From contig JAMLIH010000030.1 of the NCBI GenBank assembly GCA_023954255.1, forward strand, positions 1 through 34,877: 34,877 nucleotides of DNA, given 5' to 3'. This document shows, piece after piece, positions 27,013 to 34,877 of this stretch. The notes under the pieces were generated by a model. The model searched no databases. It was not told where the DNA came from and was given only the letters and a program-made list of their open reading frames with translations. Made by a program: the position numbers and the translations under genes. This DNA comes from Phyllobacteriaceae bacterium (GTDB lineage: Bacteria > Pseudomonadota > Alphaproteobacteria > Rhizobiales > Rhizobiaceae). Each line of letters opens with the position of its first letter. Within the stretch, counting starts at the first letter, position 1.

Positions 27013-27053
27013 TCCATAACCGAACTCCATGCTCGTTCCTTGATCAGGATCAA
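27013..27053 (-). promoter_or_regulatory. FNR/FixK-type box and promoter of the secreted protein gene
   Basis: TTGAT-CAGG-ATCAA at 27040-27053 is a perfect match to the FNR-family consensus TTGAT-N4-ATCAA. On the minus strand a -10-like TATGGA (27018-27013) follows. It predicts a start near 27006, placing the box centre at about -41, the usual class II activator position. Confidence 0.6.
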
Positions 27054-27080
27054 TCGGTTCCCAAGGGTAAGAGTTTCAGC

Positions 27081-29096
27081 CTAACCGACCGTGAAACCGC
27101 GCTCCGACCCGTCCCTGCTGGTGGCACTGCTGAAACTCTTGTCGCGTTCGGGCCCTGTGGCGCCGCCTTCGCCCGCTGTCTTGCCACGCGAGATGATCCC
27201 CTGGCGGTCGCTTTCGCGCGCCTTGCGTAGCCGCTCCTCGGCCTCTGTCGCCTCGCGCTGGCGGTTCCACATCTCCGCGTAAAGCCCTTTCTTGCGCAGC
27301 AGCGCCTTGTGCGTGCCGCGCTCGGCGATTTCCCCGGCCTTCAGCACGATGATCTCGTCGGCGGAAATGACGGTCGAAAGCCGGTGGGCGATAACGAGCG
27401 TGGTGCGGTTTTTCGAAACCATGTCGAGTGCCGACTGGATTTCGCGCTCCGTCTGGGTATCGAGCGCGGACGTCGCCTCGTCGAGGATGAGAATGGGCGG
27501 CGCCTTGAGCAGGGTGCGCGCGATTGCCACGCGCTGCTTTTCGCCGCCCGACAGTTTCAGTCCGCGCTCGCCCACCTGGGTTTCGAAACCTTCCGGCAAG
27601 GCGCGAATGAACTCGCCGATCTGGGCCATGTCGGCGGCCTGCCTGACCTCGTCCTCGCCGGCATCGATGCGGCCATAGCGGATGTTGTAGGCGATGGTGT
27701 CGTTGAACAGCACCGTATCCTGCGGCACCATGCCGATGGCATGGCGCAGGGATTGCTGGGTTACGTCGCGCACATCCTGGCCGTCGATGGCAATGGCACC
27801 GCCGGTAACATCGTAGAAGCGGAACAGAAGGCGGGAGATGGTCGACTTGCCGGCACCTGACGGTCCGACGATCGCCACGGTCTTTCCGGCCGGCACTTCG
27901 AAGCTGACATTCTTCAGGATCGGCCGTTCGGCGTCATAGTGGAAGTGGACGCCGTCGAAGCGGATGCTGCCCTTGGCAACCTGCAGCGGTTCGGCTCCCG
28001 GCCTATCGGCGATCTCGCGTTCCTCGCCCAGCAGGCCGAACATCGCCTCGAGATCGGCAAAGCCCTGACGGATTTCGCGATAGAGAAAGCCGATGAAATT
28101 GAGCGGGATGGAAAGCTGCAACAGCAAGGCGTTGATGAGCACGAAATCGCCCAACGTCTGTTCGCCGCGCTGCACGGCGAGCGCCGACAGCACCATGCAG
28201 GCGCCCATGCCGATGCCGAGGATCACCGCCTGGCCGAAATTGAGCCAGGCAAGCGAAGTCCACACCCGGGTGGCCGCCTTCTCGTAACGGGCCATGGAGG
28301 CATCGAAGCGCCGTGCCTCCATCTCCTCGTTGCCGAAATACTTCACGGTCTCGAAATTGAGCAGCGAATCGACGGCCTTGGAATTGGCGTCCGTGTCGTT
28401 GTCGTTCATGTCGCGGCGGATGGAGATGCGCCAGTTGCTCGCGCGAACCGAGAACCAGACATAGGCCCACACCATGACCGAGATGATCGCGACGTAGAGC
28501 AGCCCGAACTCATACCAGATGACGGCTGCCATGAAGGCGAATTCGACAATGGTCGGGCCGCCATTGAGGATGGTGAAACGGACAATCGATTCGATGCCCT
28601 TGGTGCCGCGCTCGATCACCCGGGAAAGTCCGCCGGTGCGGCGCGCCAGATGATAGCGCAGGCTGAGCGCATGCATGTGGCGGAAGACCAGCGTCGCCAG
28701 ACGGCGCACGGCATGCTGGCCGACGCTGGCAAAGGCCGCATCGCGCAGGTTGTTGAACGCCACCACCAGAACCCGGCCGACATTGTAGGCGATGACCAGC
28801 ATGACCGGCGCGATGAGAAAGGCGGGCAGCCAGCCCGGCAGCACATCGCCGGCGTTGAGCGCATCGGTCGCCCATTTGTAGAAATACGGCACCAGAACGG
28901 TGATGATCTTGGCGACGACGAGCACCGCCATCGCGCCGGCAACGCGAAGTTTCAGGTCCGGCCGGTCCGCAGGCCACATATAGGGCCACAGATTGCGGAT
29001 GGTCGAATAGGTCTCGCCGCTTTGGGCGCTTACAACCGGCTGCTGCGGGGTTTTCTGCCCCGCGCCGGCAGGCCGGTTACGCATGGGAGCGTTCAT
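27081..29096 (-). CDS. Atm1/HMT1-type ABC exporter
   Basis: A 671-residue half-transporter with fused membrane and ATPase domains. Six helices lie within about 50-345, with the family-typical FNNLRDAAFASVGQHAVRR and RRTGGLSRVIERGTKGIE. The ATPase domain has Walker A GPSGAGKS (411-418), LSGGE (515-519), Walker B ILILDE (535-540) and the H-loop AHRLST. The LNFGQ segment near 285-289 resembles the glutathione-contacting part of characterised Atm1 proteins. Bacterial relatives export glutathione-linked metals or thiols and aid metal resistance. The final 60 residues are charged and disordered. It overlaps the ArsR-type gene by 4 bp, so that regulator controls it. Confidence 0.9.
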   Translation of the reverse strand: MNAPMRNRPAGAGQKTPQQPVVSAQSGETYSTIRNLWPYMWPADRPDLKLRVAGAMAVLVVAKIITVLVPYFYKWATDALNAGDVLPGWLPAFLIAPVMLVIAYNVGRVLVVAFNNLRDAAFASVGQHAVRRLATLVFRHMHALSLRYHLARRTGGLSRVIERGTKGIESIVRFTILNGGPTIVEFAFMAAVIWYEFGLLYVAIISVMVWAYVWFSVRASNWRISIRRDMNDNDTDANSKAVDSLLNFETVKYFGNEEMEARRFDASMARYEKAATRVWTSLAWLNFGQAVILGIGMGACMVLSALAVQRGEQTLGDFVLINALLLQLSIPLNFIGFLYREIRQGFADLEAMFGLLGEEREIADRPGAEPLQVAKGSIRFDGVHFHYDAERPILKNVSFEVPAGKTVAIVGPSGAGKSTISRLLFRFYDVTGGAIAIDGQDVRDVTQQSLRHAIGMVPQDTVLFNDTIAYNIRYGRIDAGEDEVRQAADMAQIGEFIRALPEGFETQVGERGLKLSGGEKQRVAIARTLLKAPPILILDEATSALDTQTEREIQSALDMVSKNRTTLVIAHRLSTVISADEIIVLKAGEIAERGTHKALLRKKGLYAEMWNRQREATEAEERLRKARESDRQGIISRGKTAGEGGATGPERDKSFSSATSRDGSERGFTVG

Positions 29097-29479
29097 GAAC
29101 GGGCTTTCTTGTTTCCTTCAGGCGCGGCAGATCCGGTTTCGTCTCCGGCCCGCAGCAATGAAGCAGCAGGCCCCTCATCGGAGGCGAGTTGCTGCAATGC
29201 GGAAACCAGTTCGTTCAGGCGCGCCCGGTTGAGCGTGTAGATCGACTTGGTTCCCTGCGCCTTCCATTCGACAATGCCGGCCGATTTGAGCATCTCCAGA
29301 TGCTGTGAAACGGTCGATTGGGCAATCGGCATGCAACAGCAGAAATCACCGGCGCAGCAATGGTCCTGACCGGACAGCTTGCGGATGATCTCAAGCCGCG
29401 AAGGGTGGGAAAGGGCCTTGAAACCCTCCGCCATCAGATGCTCGGGATCTGCCCGGCGGCAGTTTCTGGGACGCGCCAT
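29093..29479 (-). CDS. ArsR/SmtB-family regulator with a cysteine cluster
   Basis: A 128-residue winged-helix repressor: KALSHPSRLEIIRKL, then a recognition helix AQSTVSQHLEMLKSAGIV and a wing. The stretch before the recognition helix, DHCCAGDFCCCMP, holds Cys41, Cys42, Cys47, Cys48 and Cys49, where classical ArsR/CadC sensors have ELCVCDL. Cys7 near the N-terminus could add a ligand. This points to sensing of a thiophilic metal or metalloid, or of thiol oxidation. Which one is not decided by sequence. It is first in an operon with the Atm1-type exporter (ATGA overlap) and has its own operator. Confidence 0.9.
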   Translation of the reverse strand: MARPRNCRRADPEHLMAEGFKALSHPSRLEIIRKLSGQDHCCAGDFCCCMPIAQSTVSQHLEMLKSAGIVEWKAQGTKSIYTLNRARLNELVSALQQLASDEGPAASLLRAGDETGSAAPEGNKKARS

Positions 29480-29510
29480 GCCATTGTCGAAGGTCGTTGC
29501 GGTTGACGCC

Positions 29511-29539
29511 CTTTAATCGGTTTTTACCGATTTAGTCAA
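29511..29539 (-). promoter_or_regulatory. ArsR-type operator within the arsR-atm1 promoter
   Basis: On the minus strand: -35 TTGACT (29539-29534), 17 bp, -10 TTAAAG (29516-29511). Between and over the -10 lies a perfect dyad AATCGGT-TTTT-ACCGATT (29515-29532). A repressor bound there would block the promoter, the usual ArsR arrangement. Confidence 0.72.
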
Positions 29540-29587
29540 ATCACTTTTGATGCTGCCGGCACATGGCCGGACCCTGCCGAAAAGAGA

Positions 29588-31105
29588 TCAGCCGGAACCG
29601 GACTGGCCCGCATCGGCAGAGCCTTCGTCTTCGGGCACATCAAAGACCTGACCGGGGAAAATCAGGTTCGGGTTCCTGATCTGGTTGGTATTGGCCTCGA
29701 AGATCAGCGTATAGCGGCTGCCCTCGCCCAGCATGCGGCGCGAGATGCGCCACAAATTGTCGCCGCGGCGGATGATGACCGAGCGGCCCGTGGTGATGAC
29801 GGCTTCTTCCGCCGGCTCCGCAGCAGCGGTTTGCACCGGTTCCGGCGTTTCCTCATTCTGCGCGGTCCCGGGTTCCTGCTGCTCAACCGTTTCGGCAACC
29901 GGCTTTTCGGCGACAACGGCCTGGGCAGGTTCAGGCGCCTTGGCGGGTTCCGGCGTTTCAACGGCCGCAGCCTGCGGCTCGGCTGGTTCCGGCTCGGTTG
30001 CGGCTACCTCAACCTGCTTCGGTGCTGCCTCGGCTACCTGTTGCGGCGGTTCCGGCTGATGATCGACGGCAACCTGGGCGCGGGAAGCGACGGCGGCGCC
30101 ATCCTGACCGAGCATGTCGGCACGCAACTGGTGCCTGCCGGGTTCAAGCCCCTGTGCCAGTTCGAACAGGAAGGTGCCCTGCGGCGCAACGGCCGTCTCG
30201 CCCTTGAAGTCGCCATCGAGATATATGCGAACCGTGGTGCCCGGTTCGCCCTTGCCCGCGACGAACAGGCGATCCTTCTCCACGTCCACGGCCTGGACCA
30301 GGACCGGCGCCAGCGGTTTTACCGGTTCGGGTTCCTTCACCTGCGTTTCGGGCTCGCTGGCCGGCTCTTCGGTGGCTGCAACCTGCGCCGGTTCGTCTGC
30401 CTGTTTTTCCTCGGCGGACGCCACTTCCGCCACTTCCTGGGCCGCCGGCTCGCTGCCGGGACCTTGCAGAATGCGCGAGGCCGCACCATCGCGCGATATC
30501 ATGGCAAGCACCTCACCGCCCTTGCCGTCTGACTGGGGAATGGAGACGATGCCGGTTTCCACAGAAAGCACCGGCTCGCCCGCCTCCGGCAGCGCACGGA
30601 TCACCAGTTCGTGGTCGCCGGCGGGCAGCGGCTCATCGAAGACGATGGCGAAATCGCCGGAAGCGGCAGCCTTGCCGGTGGCAACGACCTTTCCGGCGGA
30701 CAGAATTTCCACCCCACTGCCGGGAAGCGCGGAGCCCGCGACCACCACGGAGCCATCGGGTTCAACACGCAGAATGTCGAAGCGCGGGGTGCCTGGCGGA
30801 TCCTGCACCACGGCGGCCGTTTCGCTGCCATCGGCGTCCTTCGGCAGGGCAGCAAGCTGCTGGGATTCCTGACTGCCGGAAGCCTGCTGCCCGGTCTGAT
30901 CCGCGCCGCCTGGAACCGCCGGGGATTCCAGTTGGGCCGGCGACGACAGAAGGGTGGAAATCAGCGGTTCGCCGGCATCGTTCTTGACCAGTGTTCCCGC
31001 CCCTATCGCTGCCCCAGCGCCAACCGTAAGGGCTGCCGCCAGGCCGGTCTTGCCGGTGGTCAGCAGGGATGCGAGACCCGATTTGCCGAATAAAGTGAAT
31101 GCCAT
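29588..31105 (-). CDS. LysM-domain cell-envelope protein
   Basis: A 505-residue protein with a hydrophobic N-terminal segment (about 12-40), two Ig-like beta domains (about 107-190, SVVVAGSALPGSGVEIL, and about 275-345, LFVAGKGEPGTTVRIYL), long Pro/Glu/Ala-rich linkers, and a C-terminal LysM at about 440-495 (RSVIIRRGDNLWRISRRML to NLIFPGQVFDVP). LysM binds peptidoglycan, so it probably acts at the periplasmic face. Length and order match a protein common in rhizobia whose function is not settled. AAGGAGG is 12 nt before the ATG. The long linkers cause many spurious ORFs on the other strand. Confidence 0.88.
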   Translation of the reverse strand: MAFTLFGKSGLASLLTTGKTGLAAALTVGAGAAIGAGTLVKNDAGEPLISTLLSSPAQLESPAVPGGADQTGQQASGSQESQQLAALPKDADGSETAAVVQDPPGTPRFDILRVEPDGSVVVAGSALPGSGVEILSAGKVVATGKAAASGDFAIVFDEPLPAGDHELVIRALPEAGEPVLSVETGIVSIPQSDGKGGEVLAMISRDGAASRILQGPGSEPAAQEVAEVASAEEKQADEPAQVAATEEPASEPETQVKEPEPVKPLAPVLVQAVDVEKDRLFVAGKGEPGTTVRIYLDGDFKGETAVAPQGTFLFELAQGLEPGRHQLRADMLGQDGAAVASRAQVAVDHQPEPPQQVAEAAPKQVEVAATEPEPAEPQAAAVETPEPAKAPEPAQAVVAEKPVAETVEQQEPGTAQNEETPEPVQTAAAEPAEEAVITTGRSVIIRRGDNLWRISRRMLGEGSRYTLIFEANTNQIRNPNLIFPGQVFDVPEDEGSADAGQSGSG

Positions 31106-31126
31106 TGCCTACCCCTGCCTCCTTCA

Positions 31127-31162
31127 GCGAAGCATGCTTCGCGCATGGGATTCGCCGGTCAA
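31127..31162 (-). promoter_or_regulatory. Candidate lysM promoter with 16 bp palindrome
   Basis: On the minus strand: TTGACC (31162-31157), 17 bp, AAGCAT (31139-31134). The weak -10 lies in the perfect palindrome GCGAAGCATGCTTCGC (31127-31142), which may be an operator or a hairpin. It lies between the divergent lysM-type and LOG genes. Confidence 0.4.
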
Positions 31163-31284
31163 TACCCGGCCCATAAAAGGATATATCCGATTGCCGGGAC
31201 AAAATCACCATTCACCAAACGGAAGGCGTTTCAATTCTCCACCATCGGGGCTACAGCAAGGCATGCAACGAAACGGATCAAATC

Positions 31285-31857
31285 ATGCCTGAAATCTCGT
31301 CCATTTGTGTCTACTGCGGTTCCCAGCCCGGCAACCATCCCGCCTTTCAGGAGGCTGCCCGGATTCTGGGAAAGACCATGGCGAAACGGAACATCCGCCT
31401 CGTCTATGGCGGCGGCGGCATGGGAATCATGGGCGAAATCTCCCGCGCCGTCACCGAGCATGGCGGCAGGGTTACGGGTGTCATTCCAAAATTCCTGATC
31501 TCCAAGGAACGCGGCACCATGGGCGCCGGCGATGACGACGAAGACGAGCTTGGCGAGGTCATCGTCACCCGCGACATGCATGAGCGCAAGACGAAGATGT
31601 TCGAACTGTCGCAGGCCTTCGTGGCGCTGCCGGGCGGCATCGGTACGCTGGAGGAAGTGGTCGAGATGCTGACTTGGGCGCAACTCGGCCGGCATAGCTA
31701 TCCGGTGGTCTTCGCCAATGTGGAGGGATTCTGGGATCCGCTGATCGACCTGCTGTCGCATATGGCCGAATCGGGTTTCATCCACACCAGGGGCCGGCTG
31801 AAGCCGCTGGTCGTGCGCGATCCGGCGAAAATCGTCGAGGAAATCCTGCGCGCCTGA
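31285..31857 (+). CDS. LOG-family protein (TIGR00730 type)
   Basis: A 190-residue Rossmann-like protein of the LOG family. Visible motifs are VYCGSQPG near the N-terminus, LVYGGGGMGIMGEISRAV and the signature PGGIGTLEEVVEML. Characterised members release free cytokinin or hydrolyse nucleoside 5'-monophosphates to base and ribose phosphate. For bacteria the physiological substrate is often unclear. The ATG at 31285 has only a weak ribosome binding site. The neighbours do not help with function. Confidence 0.9.
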   Translation: MPEISSICVYCGSQPGNHPAFQEAARILGKTMAKRNIRLVYGGGGMGIMGEISRAVTEHGGRVTGVIPKFLISKERGTMGAGDDDEDELGEVIVTRDMHERKTKMFELSQAFVALPGGIGTLEEVVEMLTWAQLGRHSYPVVFANVEGFWDPLIDLLSHMAESGFIHTRGRLKPLVVRDPAKIVEEILRA

Positions 31858-31888
31858 ACTCCATCCCCGACGGCAGGCGGCCGCGCGA

Positions 31889-32800
31889 TCAGGACGGCTT
31901 GCGCAGGGCCGACCAGGTGTAGATCACCAGTGCCGCCCAGATCATCGCGAAGGCCACCGCCTGCCAGAAGGAAAACGGCTCGCGAAAGACGAGAAGCCCG
32001 GTCAGGAAGATCAGGGTTGGCGCGATGTATTGCATCAGACCGATGGTGGAAAGCCGCAACCCCTTGACGCCGAAGGCATACAGGATGAGCGGCGCGGCGG
32101 TTACCGGCCCACAGCCCAGCAGCAGCGCCGTATAGCCGGCGCTTTCGAAGAAGGCTCCCTGACCCGACGCCTCGCGCCAGATGATGAAGGCAAGGGCAAA
32201 CGGGGCAAGCAGCATCACCTCAACCAGAAAACCCTGGGAGGGGCCGACATCGACGGTCTTTCGCAGGAAGCCATAGGCGGCAAAGGAGATGGCGAGCGTC
32301 AGGCTGACCCATGGAAGGGAGCCGCCGCGCACCGTCAGCAGCACCACGGCGAGCGCAGCCAGCGCAAGCGCAATCAACTGCGCGCGGGTAAACCGCTCGC
32401 CGAGAAATGCAGCCCCCATGGCAACGGTGATCAGCGGGTTGATGTAATAACCGAGCGCTGCCTCGATCGTCCGCCCGACGGAAATCGCCCAGACATAGAT
32501 GGTCCAGTTCGACGAGATGATGGTGGCGGTGATGAACAGGATTGCGAGCTTCTTCGGGCTTTTCAGCGTCGGCAGAACATCGCCGGTGCGCCCGATCAGC
32601 CACAAAACAACACCGGCGACGGGCAGCGACCAGAATGCCCGGTGGGCCATCACCTCGAAGGCGTCGATGTCCTCCAGAAGCTTCAGATAGAGCGGCAGGA
32701 AGCCCCACAGCAGATAGGCGCCGAGCGCGTAAAAGAAGCCGGCCCTTGTGTCGCCGGACAAGGCACTGACGGGTCGTGATTCGGCTTGCGCCACTCGCAT
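31889..32800 (-). CDS. rarD: EamA-family transporter RarD
   Basis: A 303-residue inner-membrane protein with ten predicted helices in two EamA repeats. RarD features are AYLLWGFLPLYLKLL at the start, AHRAFWSLP, SSNWTIYVWAI, EAALGYYINPL and LQYIAP-like GLMQYIAPTLIFL. The substrate is unproven. It ends 31 bp from the convergent LOG-family gene and begins 23 bp after the citramalate synthase stop, so the two may be cotranscribed. Confidence 0.92.
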   Translation of the reverse strand: MRVAQAESRPVSALSGDTRAGFFYALGAYLLWGFLPLYLKLLEDIDAFEVMAHRAFWSLPVAGVVLWLIGRTGDVLPTLKSPKKLAILFITATIISSNWTIYVWAISVGRTIEAALGYYINPLITVAMGAAFLGERFTRAQLIALALAALAVVLLTVRGGSLPWVSLTLAISFAAYGFLRKTVDVGPSQGFLVEVMLLAPFALAFIIWREASGQGAFFESAGYTALLLGCGPVTAAPLILYAFGVKGLRLSTIGLMQYIAPTLIFLTGLLVFREPFSFWQAVAFAMIWAALVIYTWSALRKPS

Positions 32801-32823
32801 GGGAATTTTCCGGAACGGGAGTT

Positions 32824-34416
32824 TCAGAGCGCCGATTTCATCAGCTTGTAGTTGATCGAATCGGTCAGCGCCTGGAAGGAGGCATCGATGATGTTATCCG
32901 ATACGCCGATGGTCGACCAGCGCTCGCCGCTGTCGTCGGTCGATTCGATCAGGACGCGGGTTACGGCTTCCGTACCGCCATTGAGAATGCGCACCTTGTA
33001 GTCGACCAGTTCAAGGTCGCCGATCTGGCCCTGATACTTGCCGAGATCCTTGCGAAGGGCCTGGTCGAGCGCGTTGACCGGGCCCTGGCCTTCGGAAACG
33101 GAAAGAAACATCTCGCCGTCGACCTCGACTTTCACCACCGCTTCCGAGACGGTGACGACATCGCCGCGGGCATTGAAACGGCGCTCGACCTGGGTGCGGA
33201 AGGATTCGACCCTGAAGAATTGCGGCACCGTGCCGAGATGGCGGCGCGCCAGCAGTTCGAAACTTGCTTCCGCCGCCTCATAGGCAAAGCCCTTGGCCTC
33301 TCGCTCCTTGACGATGGAAATCAGCGTATCGAGCGCCGGATTGTCCTTTTCGACCTCGATGCCCTTGCGCTTCAGTTCGGCGATGAAATTCGACTTGCCG
33401 CCCTGATCGGAAACCATCAGGCGGCGGCGGTTGCCGACGCTTTCGGGGGAGACGTGCTCATAGGTGTCGGGTGCCTTGACGATTGCCGAAGCATGGATGC
33501 CGGCCTTGGTGGCAAAGGCGGAAGAGCCCACATAGGGCGCCTGGTGATAGGGCGCCTGGTTGATCAGTTCGTCGAACTTGTGGGAAACCCGCGTCAGCGC
33601 CGCAAGCTGGCCGGGGGCGATGCCGATTTCGAACCGGCCGGCATAAACCGGCTTTAGGGCGAGCGTGGGAATGATCGTCGTCAGGTTGGCGTTGCCGCAG
33701 CGTTCGCCGATGCCATTGAGCGTTCCCTGCACCTGCCGGGCGCCCGCCTCCACGGCGGCAAGGGAATTGGCAACCGCCTGGCCGGTGTCGTCATGGGCGT
33801 GAATGCCGAGGTATTCGCCGGGAATGCCGGCCTCGATCACCGTATTGACGATCTGCGCCACTTCTGTTGGCTGGGCGCCTCCGTTGGTGTCGCACAGCAC
33901 GATCCATCTGGCGCCGGCCTCGTAGGCGGTCTTTGCACAGGCCAGCGCATAGCCGGGATTGGCCTTGTAGCCGTCGAAGAAATGCTCGCAGTCCACCATC
34001 GCCTCGCGGCCTGCGGCCACCGCAGCCTTGACCGAGCCGGCGATGGATTCGAGGTTTTCCTCGTTGGTGCAGCCCAGCGCCACCTCGACATGGTAGTCCC
34101 AGCTCTTGGCGACATAACAGATGGCGTCGCAATCGGCGGCGAGGAGACCGGCAAGGCCGGGATCATTGGAAACGGAAACGCCGGGGCGCTTGGTCATGCC
34201 GAAGCCGACAAAGGCTGCTTTCCTGGTGCGTTTCCTGGAGAAAAACTCGGTGTCTGTGGGGTTGGCGCCGGGATAGCCGCCTTCGACATAGTCGACGCCC
34301 AGTTCGTCGAGCATCGCGGCGATGTCGATCTTGTCGGCGACGGAAAAGTCGACGCCGGGCGTCTGCTGACCGTCGCGCAGGGTCGTGTCGAAGAGGTAGA
34401 TGCGTTCGAGAGTCAC
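32824..34416 (-). CDS. cimA: (R)-citramalate synthase
   Basis: Condenses pyruvate and acetyl-CoA to citramalate, the threonine-independent route to 2-oxobutyrate and isoleucine. The 530-residue protein has the HMGL-like TIM barrel with [17 protein letters not shown], metal-binding [19 protein letters not shown], and a C-terminal LeuA-type allosteric domain (about 400-530). The length and [13 protein letters not shown] favour CimA over 2-isopropylmalate synthase. The start is GTG at 34416 ([10 protein letters not shown]), with GGAG 8 nt upstream, in keeping with homologues. A GTG at 34425 is an alternative, whose GGGGAG ribosome binding site would come from the adjoining repeat. Confidence 0.92.
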   Translation of the reverse strand: MTLERIYLFDTTLRDGQQTPGVDFSVADKIDIAAMLDELGVDYVEGGYPGANPTDTEFFSRKRTRKAAFVGFGMTKRPGVSVSNDPGLAGLLAADCDAICYVAKSWDYHVEVALGCTNEENLESIAGSVKAAVAAGREAMVDCEHFFDGYKANPGYALACAKTAYEAGARWIVLCDTNGGAQPTEVAQIVNTVIEAGIPGEYLGIHAHDDTGQAVANSLAAVEAGARQVQGTLNGIGERCGNANLTTIIPTLALKPVYAGRFEIGIAPGQLAALTRVSHKFDELINQAPYHQAPYVGSSAFATKAGIHASAIVKAPDTYEHVSPESVGNRRRLMVSDQGGKSNFIAELKRKGIEVEKDNPALDTLISIVKEREAKGFAYEAAEASFELLARRHLGTVPQFFRVESFRTQVERRFNARGDVVTVSEAVVKVEVDGEMFLSVSEGQGPVNALDQALRKDLGKYQGQIGDLELVDYKVRILNGGTEAVTRVLIESTDDSGERWSTIGVSDNIIDASFQALTDSINYKLMKSAL

Positions 34417-34431
34417 TGTTTGCACTCCACT

Positions 34432-34478
34432 CTCCCCCCTTGCGGGGGAGATGTCACCGAAGGTGACAGAGGGGGGTT
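34432..34478 (+). repeat. Palindromic repeat, left copy, bracketing the DUF559 gene
   Basis: Two hairpins in a row: CTCCCCC (34432-34438) with GGGGGAG (34444-34450), then GTCACC (34453-34458) with GGTGAC (34462-34467) around GAA. They are followed by AGAGGGGGGT. The 16 bases from 34462 recur inverted at 34862-34877. Similar C/G-rich double hairpins are, as I recall, dispersed in rhizobial intergenic regions. It separates cimA from the DUF559 gene and lies where a cimA promoter might be expected. Confidence 0.85.
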
Positions 34479-34860
34479 ATTGATTAAATGCCTCTGAATC
34501 AATAGTCCCGACGACAGCAATGATGTGATCGCATACACCGTCAAGGTCTTTCATTACTTCGACATTCCAAAATCGCACCACCTGCCATCCGCTTTCACCC
34601 AGCTTTTCAGTGCGACGGGCATCATGTTTCAGGTTTGCCGGCTGGGCATGTGCCGAGCCATCAACTTCGATAACAAGTTTGTATTTTGGACAGGCAAAAT
34701 CCGCAATGTAGCGGCCGATGGGTAACTGCCGACGAAATCCAAGACCCGCCAAATGGTGAGCACGCAGCCGGCCCCACAGTTTCCGCTCTGCGGGCGTCAT
34801 CTCCCGGCGAAGACGAATTGCGTTTTCTCTCAACTGTTTTGGGGCCGGTGGATAAGGCAA
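34477..34860 (-). CDS. DUF559 (Vsr-like) endonuclease-domain protein
   Basis: A 127-residue protein with the DUF559 signature: MTPAERKLWGRLRAHHL, LGFRRQLPIGRYIADF, then KLVIEVDGSAH, giving the D...ExD pattern of a PD-(D/E)XK nuclease related to Vsr mismatch endonuclease. Its activity and target are unknown. The start appears to be TTG at 34860, since an in-frame TGA lies 15 bases upstream. GAGG 6 nt before it belongs to the right repeat copy. The TAA stop abuts the left copy. The gene is therefore bracketed tightly by inverted repeats, unlike its housekeeping neighbours. An internal ATG at 34800 would cut into the domain. Confidence 0.82.
   Translation of the reverse strand: MPYPPAPKQLRENAIRLRREMTPAERKLWGRLRAHHLAGLGFRRQLPIGRYIADFACPKYKLVIEVDGSAHAQPANLKHDARRTEKLGESGWQVVRFWNVEVMKDLDGVCDHIIAVVGTIDSEAFNQ
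34478..34504 (-). repeat. Hairpin at the 3' end of the DUF559 gene
   Basis: TATTGATT (34478-34485) pairs perfectly with AATCAATA (34497-34504) around 11 nt. It contains the stop codon and adjoins the palindromic repeat. It may end transcription or be part of a mobile-unit end. Confidence 0.5.
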
Positions 34861-34877
34861 TACCCCCCTCTGTCACC
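34861..34877 (-). repeat. Palindromic repeat, right copy (cut by window edge)
   Basis: On the minus strand this reads GGTGACAGAGGGGGGTA, identical over 16 bases to 34462-34477 but in opposite orientation, so both copies point toward the gene. Only the inner end is visible. It provides GAGG, a likely ribosome binding site for the DUF559 gene. Confidence 0.8.

Noticed and set aside
34661-34876. Alternative minus-strand ORF starting GTG in the right repeat
   Set aside because: It lies in a different frame from the DUF559 signature and shows no domain.

Overview
The window reads as chromosomal DNA of an alphaproteobacterium, most likely of the order Hyphomicrobiales (Rhizobiales). This rests on gene order (fabD/fabG near rpsF-rpsR-DUF2232-rplI-dnaB-alr-radA-cvpA-purF), high GC with dense long antisense shadow ORFs, a GTTC-N7-GTTC type SOS box, a C/G-rich LuxI-associated dyad, and a terminal palindromic repeat of a kind I recall from rhizobial genomes. 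Genus is not determined. There are 32 protein genes, almost no non-coding space, and no rRNA, tRNA, CRISPR array, prophage or classical insertion sequence.

Layout. 1-1434 (minus): fabG (cut by the window edge) and fabD, fatty acid synthesis. 1711-3337: a solo LuxI-type acyl-homoserine-lactone synthase, convergent with an exported alpha/beta hydrolase. 3450-6278: ribosomal operon rpsF-rpsR-DUF2232-rplI with a structured leader and a strong terminator. 6317-11452: a membrane-anchored ATP-grasp protein, dnaB, alr and a D-Ala-D-Ala ligase. 11456-13124: an MFS exporter divergent from a MerR-type regulator, with a SoxR-like operator between them. 13185-17716: radA behind an apparent LexA box, then cvpA, purF and an SDR. 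17786-24618: an acyl-ACP-synthetase-like AMP ligase, then a PadR-RND efflux operon. 24625-29479 (minus): pssA and psd (phosphatidylethanolamine synthesis), a secreted protein of unknown function behind an FNR/FixK-type box, and an ArsR-Atm1 metal/thiol export operon. 29588-34425: a LysM protein, a LOG-family protein, RarD, and citramalate synthase. 34432-34877: a DUF559 endonuclease-like gene bracketed by inward-facing copies of a palindromic repeat.

How the parts fit. Most genes are housekeeping: lipid precursors, ribosome, replication, D-alanine branch of peptidoglycan synthesis, purine synthesis, phospholipid head groups, isoleucine precursor. Between them are several compact regulator-plus-exporter modules (MerR-MFS, PadR-RND, ArsR-Atm1), each with a readable operator. 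The least conventional items are the repeat-bracketed DUF559 unit at the right edge, the LuxI gene without a LuxR partner beside fatty acid genes, and the rpsF leader with two mutually exclusive hairpins.
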